Shown piece after piece: positions 14,758-24,300 of a stretch of 64,000 nt of DNA; position 1 is the stretch's first letter; the number at the start of each line of letters is the position of its first letter. A program made the translations under genes and the position numbers. The stretch is from NCBI GenBank assembly GCA_964480365.1, contig CAYZPM010000018.1:10456-74455 (forward strand), written 5' to 3'. Below the pieces are notes generated by a model that worked only from the letters and a program-made list of their open reading frames with translations, had not been told where the DNA came from and did not search any database. The DNA comes from CAIQPV01 sp964480365. GTDB taxonomy: Bacteria > Pseudomonadota > Gammaproteobacteria > Burkholderiales > Gallionellaceae.

Positions 14758-17000
14758 TGAAAAATATAATACAAGAAACAATGCGCTGGAGCGCTGCGTT
14801 CATATTACTGTGCATAATAACGGGCGTGCAACCGGCGCATGCGCAGGAGTCGAACACAAATAAAATTCCCGGCAAACACGAAACTGCGGCCAAGAACGAT
14901 ATCGCAAGCGCAAATAAGGAGATGGACTCGAATAAGACCCTATTCAATTTCGTCGATGCCGATATCGAATCGGTGATTGTGGCGTTCGGCGATTACACCA
15001 ATACGAGGTTCATCATCGACCCGCGTGTTAAAGGCAAGATAAATCTGGTATACGATAAGCCGCTCAGCAAAGCTCAGGCATTCCAACTATTGACCTCGGT
15101 GTTGCGTTTGCAGGGTTACGCGGTAGTGCCTGGCAACGGCTATATCAAAGTGGTGCCGGAAGCGGATGCCAAGTTGCAGGAGATTCCGATTCAGATCGGT
15201 GCAGTACGCGGCGACCAGATCGCGACTCAAATCTTTCATTTAAATTATGAATCTGCAAACAGTCTGGTGGCGGTGTTGCGTCCGCTGATTGCACCTAACA
15301 ACATCATCAACGCCGATACTGGCAATAACACGCTGATCATCACCGATTACGCCGATAACCTGTTGCGGTTGGGCAAAATAATCGCGACACTGGATGTCCC
15401 CGCGACCAGCGATCTGGATGTAGTGCCTATCCGTTATGCGGTCGCCACCGATATCGCAGCGATGGTCAATCGGCTGCTGGAGCCGAGCGCGACAGCCGGA
15501 GGCGATGCCGGGCGCGTCACTCTGTTTGCTTATCCGCGCACCAATTCGGTCGTAGTGCGCGCGCCGTCCGAAGCACGTGCCAATCTGGCGAAAACGCTGA
15601 TTGCAAAATTCGACCAGCCGACCGCACAGCCGGGCAATGTGCATGTGATTTATCTGAAGAATGCCGAAGCGACAAAGCTTGCACTAACCTTGCGTGCCAT
15701 CGTGACATCCGATACTTCCGCGATAACTTCAGCATCACCATCCTCCTCATCATCATCTTCATCACTATCCTCATTATCATCACCGTCTTCTTCATCAGCA
15801 CCTTCATCATCAACGCCATCGTCAACATCGTCGCCAGCGCAGACATCACTGCCCAGCGGAGGAGCAGCCGGATTCATTCAAGCTGACCCAACGACTAATT
15901 CACTGATCATCACCGCCAGCGAGCAGGTCTACCGCGACTTGCGCACAGTCATCGACCAGCTTGATGCGCGCCGCGCCCAGGTTTATATCGAAACGATGAT
16001 CGTCGAAGTGGATACAAATAAATCCGCCGCTTTGGGGGCGCAATTGGCTGGCTTGTCGGGAAGTACCACGAGCAATGCTCGGGTCGGTGCCGTGACCGGA
16101 TTCAGTACAGGAGGCGACAATCTGATCAGCCAGGCCGCCGCAAAATTAAGCACGGGCATACCTCTTGCACCGAGCAACGGTTTGACCCTCGCCGTTCTTA
16201 ACCAGGCTGGAGTGGGGGCATTGATTCATGCGCTTGAAACCGACACCAGCGCAAATATCCTGTCGATGCCCAACCTGATCACGCTCGACAATGAAGAAGC
16301 AAAGATAATGGTCGGCTCTAACGTGCCTTTCATTACCGGCCAATACACGACGGCGGCATCGTCTGGCAGTGCGGGGGTGAATCCGTTCCAGACGGTCGAA
16401 CGCCATGATATCGGTTTGACGTTGCGGGTGCGTCCGCAGATATCGCAAGGCGGCACGGTCAAGATGGCGATTTATCAGGAAACATCGGCTATTACGGATA
16501 CGACCAATCCAGCCGGAATCATCACCAGCAAGAGATCGCTCGACACTAACGTGCTGGTGGACGACGGGCAGATCATCGTGCTGGGCGGCTTGATCGATGA
16601 CAACTTTCAAGACAGTGTCGAAAAGGTGCCCGGCTTGAGCAGCATACCCCTCATCGGCAATTTGTTCCAATACAAGACGCGCAGCCGCGTCAAAACCAAC
16701 TTGATGGTGTTCTTGCGTCCGACCATAGTACGCAGCAATGAGCAGAGTGTGAGTCTGGCTGGAGATCGTTACGATTTCATCCGCAAAGAGGGGGTCAACA
16801 CGCAGCCGGAACCGGCAATCGTATTTCTAAACACGGGCACGCCGCAGTTGCCGCCGCTACAGGATGGCCGTTTGAACGGAGGTCTTTTGTTCAACAACAC
16901 CGCGCCCGGCGCTCCGGCGAATACGCCACCTGCCCCGCCACAAAATCCATTTTCACAACCCCCTGCTCCACAACAACCTACAGCAGTACCACAGCAGTAA
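14754..17000 (+). CDS. gspD: T2SS outer-membrane secretin GspD with poly-Ser insert
   Basis: This 748-residue secretin has a signal peptide (cleavage near residue 30 after 'PAHA'), N0 domain (about 60-130), N1-N3 domains (to about 440), a secretin beta-barrel domain (about 450-680, with 'SNVPFITGQY' and 'VLGGLIDDNFQDSVEKVPGL') and a Pro-rich tail. A Ser-dominated run of about 40 residues (about 325-365) encoded by TCN repeats (roughly 15735-15840) sits in a variable loop of the N3 domain. GspD forms the exit channel for folded exoproteins. ATGATG overlaps the gspN stop. Confidence 0.95.
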   Translation: MMKNIIQETMRWSAAFILLCIITGVQPAHAQESNTNKIPGKHETAAKNDIASANKEMDSNKTLFNFVDADIESVIVAFGDYTNTRFIIDPRVKGKINLVYDKPLSKAQAFQLLTSVLRLQGYAVVPGNGYIKVVPEADAKLQEIPIQIGAVRGDQIATQIFHLNYESANSLVAVLRPLIAPNNIINADTGNNTLIITDYADNLLRLGKIIATLDVPATSDLDVVPIRYAVATDIAAMVNRLLEPSATAGGDAGRVTLFAYPRTNSVVVRAPSEARANLAKTLIAKFDQPTAQPGNVHVIYLKNAEATKLALTLRAIVTSDTSAITSASPSSSSSSSSLSSLSSPSSSSAPSSSTPSSTSSPAQTSLPSGGAAGFIQADPTTNSLIITASEQVYRDLRTVIDQLDARRAQVYIETMIVEVDTNKSAALGAQLAGLSGSTTSNARVGAVTGFSTGGDNLISQAAAKLSTGIPLAPSNGLTLAVLNQAGVGALIHALETDTSANILSMPNLITLDNEEAKIMVGSNVPFITGQYTTAASSGSAGVNPFQTVERHDIGLTLRVRPQISQGGTVKMAIYQETSAITDTTNPAGIITSKRSLDTNVLVDDGQIIVLGGLIDDNFQDSVEKVPGLSSIPLIGNLFQYKTRSRVKTNLMVFLRPTIVRSNEQSVSLAGDRYDFIRKEGVNTQPEPAIVFLNTGTPQLPPLQDGRLNGGLLFNNTAPGAPANTPPAPPQNPFSQPPAPQQPTAVPQQ

Positions 17001-17004
17001 TTCT

Positions 17005-18432
17005 GTGATGGATGCTCGCCTTCTCCCATTTGCATTCGCCCGCGACTTCGCGTTGCTGGCACGACACATCGGTACAGTGGATGGCCCTGTCGAAGTCTGG
17101 ATATCGGAAGCCACCACGCCCAGAGCGATTGCGGAAGTGAGCCGCTGTTTCGGACGCATCAAGCTGAAATTGATGCCGCGCGATGAACTGGCAGCAGCGA
17201 TTGCCAAAGCCTATGCTGGCTCGGGCGGAGATGCGGCGCAGGTCATCGATGAATACGAATCTGATCTCGACCTGGCGAAACTGATGCTGGACATGCCGGC
17301 GGTCGAAGACTTGCTGGAATCTGCCGATGATGCGCCGGTGATCCGCATGATAAATGCGCTGCTGACGCAGGCATTGCGCGAAGGTGCATCAGATATTCAT
17401 ATCGAACCGTTCGAGCAGATTTCGGTGGTGCGCTTTCGCATCGACGGCAGTCTGCGCGATGTGGTACGACCGAAGAAGGCGATCCATCCATCGCTGATTT
17501 CGCGCATCAAGATCATGGCGCAACTCGACATCGCCGAAAAACGCTTGCCGCAGGATGGTCGCATCAGCCTGCGCGTTGGTGGCAAACAGGTCGATGTGCG
17601 AGTTTCCACCCTGCCGACCGGATATGGCGAACGCGCGGTATTGCGCCTGCTCGACAAACAAGCCGGACAGCTCGACTTGCAGAGTTTGGGCATGAGTCCG
17701 GAAGTGCTGACGCAATTCGACAAACTAATCACGCAACCGTACGGCATCGTACTGGTCACCGGCCCGACCGGTTCCGGCAAGACCACCACGCTGTATGCCG
17801 CGCTGTCACGGCTGAATGAGATCAGCACCAATATCATGACGGTCGAAGATCCAATCGAATACGAACTGAACGGTATCAGCCAGACTCAGGTCAATGCACG
17901 CATCGACATGACGTTCGCCAAGGCGTTGCGCGCAATTTTACGGCAGGATCCGGACATCATTATGATCGGCGAAATCCGCGATCTGGAAACAGCGCAGATT
18001 GCGGTTCAGGCATCCTTGACCGGCCACTTGGTGCTGGCAACCTTGCACACCAATGATTCTGCGGCAGCGGTCACGCGTTTGCTCGACATGGGCATCGAGC
18101 CGTTCCTGCTGTCGTCGTCGCTGCTCGGTGTCGTCGCCCAGCGTCTGGTGCGAAAATTATGCGAGCACTGCAAACGGCATGATGGCGAATTTTGGCAAGC
18201 AGCCGGGTGCGACAAATGCGGCCACACCGGCTACCAGGGTCGTGTCGGCGTATATGAGTTATTGCTGACCACCGATCAAATTCGCGCGCAAATCCATAAC
18301 CGCGCATCGGAAGCCGACATCCGCGTCACCGCGCAACAAGACGGAATGCGTACCATGCGTGAAGATGGCGAGCGCTGGCTGGCAGATGGCACGACGACGC
18401 AGGCAGAATTATTGCGCGTCACCAAAGAATAA
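17005..18432 (+). CDS. gspE: T2SS secretion ATPase GspE
   Basis: This 475-residue GspE/PulE-type ATPase has a degenerate N-terminal N1E region, Walker A 'GPTGSGKTTT' near residue 253, the Asp box 'EDPIEYELNG', Walker B 'ILRQDPDIIMIGEIRD' and the His box 'ATLHTND'. Near 387-405 a CEHC...CDKC pair forms the zinc site, with a shorter spacing than in classical GspE. It powers pseudopilus assembly through GspL and GspF. GTG at 17005 and ATG at 17008 are both possible starts. Confidence 0.95.
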   Translation: MMDARLLPFAFARDFALLARHIGTVDGPVEVWISEATTPRAIAEVSRCFGRIKLKLMPRDELAAAIAKAYAGSGGDAAQVIDEYESDLDLAKLMLDMPAVEDLLESADDAPVIRMINALLTQALREGASDIHIEPFEQISVVRFRIDGSLRDVVRPKKAIHPSLISRIKIMAQLDIAEKRLPQDGRISLRVGGKQVDVRVSTLPTGYGERAVLRLLDKQAGQLDLQSLGMSPEVLTQFDKLITQPYGIVLVTGPTGSGKTTTLYAALSRLNEISTNIMTVEDPIEYELNGISQTQVNARIDMTFAKALRAILRQDPDIIMIGEIRDLETAQIAVQASLTGHLVLATLHTNDSAAAVTRLLDMGIEPFLLSSSLLGVVAQRLVRKLCEHCKRHDGEFWQAAGCDKCGHTGYQGRVGVYELLLTTDQIRAQIHNRASEADIRVTAQQDGMRTMREDGERWLADGTTTQAELLRVTKE

Positions 18433-18439
18433 ATTGCTA

Positions 18440-18520
18440 GCTGTAAGTTGATAGACGTAAGTCGTAAGTTATAAACCGCGAAGCGACAACACCAACTACC
18501 AACTTGCGTCTTACGACTTG
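18440..18520. repeat. Imperfect inverted repeat in the gspE-gspF gap
   Basis: The 115-bp gap contains AAGTCGTAAG (18459-18468) and its exact complement CTTACGACTT (18510-18519), with further partial pairing of the flanking AAGTT/AACTT stretches. It could fold into an interrupted hairpin. It resembles a REP-like intergenic element rather than a terminator, as there is no T run. Confidence 0.5.
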
Positions 18521-18547
18521 TAACTTGTTTAGGATTAAGGACACACC

Positions 18548-19768
18548 ATGCCAGCATTCAGTTATGAATCTGTCGATGCACTTGGCGCCACCAAAAAAGG
18601 TGTGGTCAACGCCGACAGCGCGCGTGCTGCGCGCGCAAATTTGCGTGCGCAGGGTCTGGTGCCGATCAGCGTCGATGCGATTGCGACCCAGATCGATGCA
18701 TCGGGACAAACAAAACGTAGAGCATTCGGCGATCATCTGTCTACCGTTGAGTTGGCACTATTCACGCGCCAGCTATCGAGTCTGCTGGAAGCGAGCCTGC
18801 CGCTGGAGCAGGCATTTTCCGCGTTGCTGGAACAAGCCGAACGCACCTATGTGCGTGATTTGATCGCTTCGATACGCTCAGAGGTGATGGGAGGTGCGTC
18901 ACTGTCCGATGCGCTGGCGCGATATCCGCGCGATTTTGCCGATATCTATCGTGCGCTGGTCGCGTCCGGCGAGCAAATTGGCCAATTGGCGCGTGTGCTG
19001 TCGCGGCTTTCCGACTACATCGAGCGGCGCAATCTATTGGTGCAAAAAGTCAAGCTCGCGTTTACCTATCCGGCTATCGTCACTGTGGTGGCGTTTGCGA
19101 TCGTGATTTTTTTGCTGACCTACGTGGTGCCGCAAATCGTGTCGGTATTTGCCAATACCAAACAAAAGTTGCCGTTCCTGACTACAGTAATGCTGGGGGT
19201 TTCAGATTTCGTGCGTAATTATGGAATATACGTTTTTCTGGCTGTCGTAGCACTGGCTTTCGCCTGGCGGCGAGCACTGAAAGACCCCGCAATCAAGATG
19301 CGCTGGCATACCTGGCTGTTGACCGCACCGCTGTATGGGAGATTCGAGCGCAGCCTCAATACCGCGCGCTTCGCCAGCACTCTGGCGATCACCACGGGTT
19401 CCGGCGTACCGATATTGCGCGCGTTGCAAACCAGTCGCGATACGCTGACCAATGTCGCCATGCGCTTACAAGTCGAAGAAGCGGCGAACAACGTGCGCGA
19501 AGGCATCGGTTTGGCACGCGCGCTGTCGGAGCACAAATATTTCCCGCCGATGCTGATCCACATGATCCGCGCCGGTGAAGTCACCGGAGAATTACCGGCG
19601 ATGTTGGAGCGCGCCGCCAATGCGCAGGAGCAGGATCTGGAACGACGCGCAATGACCATAGCCGGACTGCTGGAACCTGCACTGATACTGGCGATGGGAG
19701 TAGTCGTGCTGCTGATCGTGCTGGCGGTGCTGATGCCGATCATCGAGATCAACCAGTTGGTGCATTAA
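18548..19768 (+). CDS. gspF: T2SS inner-membrane platform protein GspF
   Basis: This 406-residue GspF/PilC-family protein has two GspF domains (about 70-195 and 273-395) and three membrane helices ('AIVTVVAFAIVIFLLTYVVP' near 175-195, one near 225 and one at the C-terminus). The signature 'SLLEASLPLEQAFSALLEQA' and 'GEVTGELPAMLERAA' are clear. AAGG lies before the ATG. It is the polytopic core of the assembly platform. Confidence 0.95.
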   Translation: MPAFSYESVDALGATKKGVVNADSARAARANLRAQGLVPISVDAIATQIDASGQTKRRAFGDHLSTVELALFTRQLSSLLEASLPLEQAFSALLEQAERTYVRDLIASIRSEVMGGASLSDALARYPRDFADIYRALVASGEQIGQLARVLSRLSDYIERRNLLVQKVKLAFTYPAIVTVVAFAIVIFLLTYVVPQIVSVFANTKQKLPFLTTVMLGVSDFVRNYGIYVFLAVVALAFAWRRALKDPAIKMRWHTWLLTAPLYGRFERSLNTARFASTLAITTGSGVPILRALQTSRDTLTNVAMRLQVEEAANNVREGIGLARALSEHKYFPPMLIHMIRAGEVTGELPAMLERAANAQEQDLERRAMTIAGLLEPALILAMGVVVLLIVLAVLMPIIEINQLVH

Positions 19769-19781
19769 TACAAAACAATCC

Positions 19782-19833
19782 GTAGGTCGGGCTACGCCCG
19801 ACAACCAAAATCCGGCGGGTAAAACCCGCCCTA
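19782..19833. repeat. REP-like palindromic element (copy 1)
   Basis: The outer arms GTAGG...CCTAC enclose two small hairpins, GTCGGGCTACGCCCGAC and GGCGGGTAAAACCCGCC. A second copy with the same architecture is at 26124-26179. This one sits between gspF and gspC inside the operon, so it may act on mRNA stability or termination. Confidence 0.75.
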
Positions 19834-19857
19834 CGAAATCGGAATTAAAGGAACACC

Positions 19858-20298
19858 ATGAAACGCCTGCCCATGATTGCAAGTTTTGTACTGTTTATCG
19901 CCCTGTGCGTGTCGGTTGCCTATTGGTCAATGCAATTGCTCAAGCCGCCAGTACGTTCGGTTGTTGCACAACCCAAGACAATTCAGCCTGCCCCAAAGCT
20001 GGATGCGGCGGCAAGCTTGTTAGGTGGTCATGCGAATACTGTTGTCGCCAGCAATTTTCAATTAAAAGGCGTGGTGGTCGCAAGCAATCCGGCGGAGAGT
20101 ATTGCAATACTGGCGGCTAACGGCAAGCCCGCGCAAGCGATCATAACCAATGCGGAAGTAATGCCCGGCGTCACTCTCAAAGAAGTAAATCGACGTTATG
20201 TGTTGCTGTCGGAAGGCGGCGTGATCAAACAGGTCGAATTGCCGGAAGATATGAAAGCTGCCAGGGTGGGCGCAGATTTTGCGCCCACGCGGAAATAG
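19858..20298 (+). CDS. gspC: T2SS protein GspC, short form without PDZ domain
   Basis: This 146-residue protein has an N-terminal membrane helix (about 6-27) and the GspC homology region ('FQLKGVVVASNPAESIAILA', 'VMPGVTLKEVNRRYVLLSEG'), which links the inner-membrane platform to secretin N0. It ends about 20 residues after this region, so the C-terminal PDZ or coiled-coil domain of longer GspC proteins is absent. It is last in the operon, whereas gspC is often first. AAAGGA precedes the ATG. Confidence 0.85.
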   Translation: MKRLPMIASFVLFIALCVSVAYWSMQLLKPPVRSVVAQPKTIQPAPKLDAAASLLGGHANTVVASNFQLKGVVVASNPAESIAILAANGKPAQAIITNAEVMPGVTLKEVNRRYVLLSEGGVIKQVELPEDMKAARVGADFAPTRK

Positions 20299-20370
20299 AC
20301 TCTCTCGGGTTCAAAGCTAACCAGTGATTGCATAATGTGCTATAAGTTAAATCCGTTCGTTATATCCACA

Positions 20371-20388
20371 ATGTGCGGTAACGCACAT
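20371..20388 (+). promoter_or_regulatory. Perfect Crp/Fnr-type palindrome upstream of the regulator gene
   Basis: ATGTGCG-GTAA-CGCACAT has perfect 7-bp arms and lies 137 bp before the regulator's ATG. It is the best copy of the motif found before the four cassette genes. A TAGAGT hexamer at 20410-20415 lies about 33 bp from its centre. Autoregulation by the adjacent Crp/Fnr protein is the simplest reading. Confidence 0.65.
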
Positions 20389-20525
20389 ATAACAGCATGT
20401 CTGATGGTGTAGAGTTATAAGCAAGCGTGGATTAATTCACCAATTGGCAGTTGCGTTCCGCTGTTTCATTACTTTTACCCTATTGCTTGCATGCTCACGA
20501 GACAAGGAAATGATCGCTAACTGTT

Positions 20526-21257
20526 ATGATTTCCATACAGCATAACCCCAATCAAAACCACCTTCTCGCTGCCTTGTCTGGGGAAATATCCGAGCGCATT
20601 TTCCCTCATCTGGAGCTGATCTCGATGCCGCTTGGTCAAGTCCTCTACGAATCCGGCGGCCAATTGCAACACGTCTATTTCCCGACGACCTCCATCTTGT
20701 CCCTGCACTACATCATGGAGAGTGGCGCATCAGCCGAAATCGCGGGTGTGGGCAATGAGGGCGTACTCGGGATTTCGCTTTTCATGGGCGGCAATACGAC
20801 GCCGAGCCGGGCCACCGTGCAGACGGCGGGCTACGGTTACCGATTGAAAGGGCGATTGATGATGGAAGAATTCAATCGTGCTGGACCGATGATGCGTTTG
20901 ATGCTGCGTTACACCCAGGCCTTAATGACTCAGATGTCCCAGACTGCGGTGTGCAACCGGCATCATTCGGTGGAGCAGCAACTGTGTCGCTGGCTGTTGT
21001 TAACCCTCGACCGTTTGCCCTCGAATGAATTTACCATGACGCAAGAATTGATTGCCAGCATGATCGGCGTACGCCGCGAAAGCATCACGGAAACTGCCGT
21101 GGTTTTGCAGCGCGAGGGGTTGATTAAATGCCGTCGTGGCCACATCACCGTGCTTGATCGATCAGGGTTGGAGTCCAACGTTTGCGAATGCTACAACGTA
21201 GTCAAGAAGGAATTCCATCGCTTGCTCCGCGATACAGGCACCGTCGAGAGGCGGTAG
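20526..21257 (+). CDS. Crp/Fnr-family transcription regulator
   Basis: This 243-residue protein has an N-terminal cyclic-nucleotide-binding-type beta-roll (about 15-130, without the Arg/Ser phosphate-binding signature of cAMP-Crp and without Fnr cysteines) and a C-terminal winged helix. The helix-turn-helix 'TQELIASMIGVRRESITETA' keeps the Arg-Glu pair that reads GTG in Crp/Fnr sites. This fits the GTGCG-N4-CGCAC palindromes before this gene and the four cassette genes. Its effector is unknown. The gene stands alone between the T2SS operon and the histidine kinase. No strong ribosome site is seen close to the ATG. Confidence 0.88.
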   Translation: MISIQHNPNQNHLLAALSGEISERIFPHLELISMPLGQVLYESGGQLQHVYFPTTSILSLHYIMESGASAEIAGVGNEGVLGISLFMGGNTTPSRATVQTAGYGYRLKGRLMMEEFNRAGPMMRLMLRYTQALMTQMSQTAVCNRHHSVEQQLCRWLLLTLDRLPSNEFTMTQELIASMIGVRRESITETAVVLQREGLIKCRRGHITVLDRSGLESNVCECYNVVKKEFHRLLRDTGTVERR

Positions 21258-21347
21258 ATACCAAAGATATATTTGTTGGTAGCCGGATTAGCGTATAAGT
21301 CGTTTAAGTATTAGAGCATTTTACGATTTCCATAAAGAAGGTAGTCC

Positions 21348-24300
21348 ATGTCCGAAGAAATCCGCGATGCCGTCATTCTCAAACCCGCCGCAGGTACGAC
21401 GGAGGGCATCGCTGAGTCTAAACGCCAGAAAGCCTTGCTTAAAACCGGTGCCTTGCAGAACGCGATTCTCAACAGCGCTAACTTTTCGAGTATCGCCACC
21501 GACGAGAAGGGCGTGATTCAGATTTTCAACGTCGGCGCCGAGCGCATGCTGGGCTACGCGGCTGTAGACGTGCTGAACAAGATCACCCCGGTCGAGATTT
21601 TCGATCCGCAGGAATTGATCGTGCGCGCGCAAGCGCTAAGCGTCGAGCTTGACACCCCGATTGCGCCGGGCTTCGAGGCCTTGGTGTTCAAGGCCTCGCG
21701 CGGCATCGAAGATATTTACGAGCTGACCAAAATCCGCAAGGACGGCAGCCGCTTTCCGGCCATAGTGTCGGTAACGGCGCTGCGCGATGCTCAAGGTGAA
21801 ATCATCGGCTATCTGCTGCTCTGCACCGACAACACCGCGCGCAAGCAGGTCGAAGCGGAGCGCCAGCATTTGCTCGAAATTCAGGAGGAGACGAATAAAC
21901 AACTGCAGCAGACCAACCTCACCTTGCAGGTCAGCGAGGAAAGGCTTGCCGTTACGCTCAACTCCATCGGCGATGCCGTGATCGCCACCGATGCCGAAGC
22001 GCGTGTGACGCTCCTGAATCCCCTTGCCGAACAGCTCACCGGATGGACGCGAGCAGAAGCCATCGGTCGCCCGGTGGACGAGGTTTTTCACATCATCAAC
22101 CAGGAAACCCGTCAACCCGCCATTATTCCGGTAATGGAAACCTTGGTGCATGGCACGATACAGGGCCTGGCCAACCACACCGTACTGATTTCAAGCGATG
22201 GCAGCGAGTGCGCTATCGCCGACAGTTGTGCGCCGATACGCGACCGCGACGACCAAGTGATCGGCGCCGTGCTGGTGTTCCGCGATGTCACCGAGGAATA
22301 TACAGTGCAGCAGACCATGGAAGAGCAACAGATCGAACTGGAGTTGCAGAACGAGGAACTGCGCACTTCGCAGGAAGCACTGCACATCTCGCAGGAGCGC
22401 TATTTCGATCTCTATGACTTCGCGCCGGTGGGCTATTGCACCATCAGCGAGCAGGGGCTGATCCTGGAGGCCAACCTCACCACCGCCAACTTGCTGGGCC
22501 TGCCCCGGGGCGAGTTGGTCAACCAGCCAATCTCCCGTTTTATCGTCAAGGAAGACGCAGACATCTACTACCTTCTGCACAAACAGCTCAGCAAGATCGG
22601 TGAAGCGCAGAAATGCGAGTTGCGGATGGTGAACGACGGCAAGCAAATCTGGATGCAACTGTCCATCACCACCGCGCAGGACAATGGCGCGCCCGTGCTC
22701 CGCATCGTGATGAATGACATCAACGAACGCAAGCGGGCCGAAGAGGCGCTGTTTAAGGCGGGGGCTTTGCAGCGCGCGATTTTCAACAGCGCCAATTTCT
22801 CCAGTATCGCCACTGACGCTAAGGGCGTGATTCAGATTTTCAACGTGGGAGCCGAGCGCATGCTGGGCTACACAGCCGCCGACGTGATGAACAAGATCAC
22901 CCCAGCCGAGATTTCCGATCCGCAGGAAGTAATCGCGCGCGCGGAAGCCTTGAGCGTCGAACTCGGAACCCCGATTACACCGGGCTTCGAGGCCTTGGTG
23001 TTCAAGGCCTCGCGCGGCATCGAGGATATTTACGAATTGACCTACATCCGCAAGGACGGTAGCCGCTTCCCGGCCATCGTGTCGGTTACTGCGTTGCGCG
23101 ACGATGAAAACACCATCATCGGCTATCTGCTGATCGGCACGGACAACACCGCGCGCAAGCAGGCGGAGGAAGCACTGCTCAAGGCGGGAGCCTTGCAGAG
23201 CGCGATTTTCAACAGCGCCAACTTCTCCAGTATCGCCACTGACGCGAAAGGCGTGATTCAGATTTTTAACGTGGGGGCCGAGCGCATGCTGGGCTACGCG
23301 GCTGCCGACGTGATGAACAAGATCACCCCAGCCGAAATTTCCGATCCGCAGGAAGTGATTGCGCGCGCGAAAGCACTAAGCGCAGAACTCGAAACCCAGA
23401 TTGCGCCGGGCTTCGAGACCTTGGTGTTCAAGGCCTCGCGCGGCATCGAGGATATTTACGAACTGACCTACATCCGCAAGGACGGCAGCCGCTTCCCTGC
23501 GGTCGTGTCGGTCACGGCGTTGCGTGACGATAAAAACGCCATCATCGGTTACCTGCTGATCGGTACCGACAACACCGCGCGCAAGCAGATCGAAGCCGAG
23601 CAAAAGCTGCTCGACCAGCGGCTGCGCGACCAGCAGTTCTACACGCGCTCGCTCATCGAGTCCAACATCGACGCGCTGATGACTACCGATCCATCCGGCA
23701 TCATTTCCGATGTCAACAAACAGATGGAAGAACTCACCGGTTGTACGCGCGATGAACTGATTGGCGCGCCGTTCAAAAATTACTTCACCGATCCTGAGCG
23801 TGCCGAAGCAGCCATCAAGCAGGTGCTGAGCGAAAAGAAGGTCTCCAACTACGAGCTTACCGCGCGCGCCATGGACGGCAAGAAAACGGTGGTGTCTTTC
23901 AACGCGGCCACCTTCTACAATCGTGACAGGAAGCTGCAGGGCGTGTTCGCCGCTGCGCGCGATGTCACCGAACGCAAACGCATGGATCATGAACTGGAAA
24001 ACGCCAAGTCTGTTGCGGAAAACGCCAACCTCGCCAAATCGGATTTCCTCTCCAGAATGAGCCATGAATTGCGCACGCCCCTGAACGCCATCCTCGGCTT
24101 CGCCCAATTGCTGGAGGCCGGTACCCCGCCGCCAACGGCCACCCAGATTGTAAGGCTACACCAGATTATCAAGGCAGGATGGTATCTGCTGGAACTGATT
24201 AACGAAATACTCGATCTCGCGGTAATCGAGTCAGGAAAACTGTCACTGTCGCGCGAACCGGTGTCGCTGGTCGATGTCATGCGCGAATGCCAAGCCATGA

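Noticed and set aside
8761..20298. The gene set as type IV pilus or competence genes
   Set aside because: GspK, GspL, GspM, GspN and a GspC homologue with pseudopilins of T2SS type identify a T2SS; no PilT, PilQ or type IV pilin is present.
20510..20545. Eleven-codon frame with AAGGA just before the Crp/Fnr start, a possible leader peptide
   Set aside because: The ribosome site is too close to its ATG and the peptide has no regulatory features. Overlap with the true start is probably chance.
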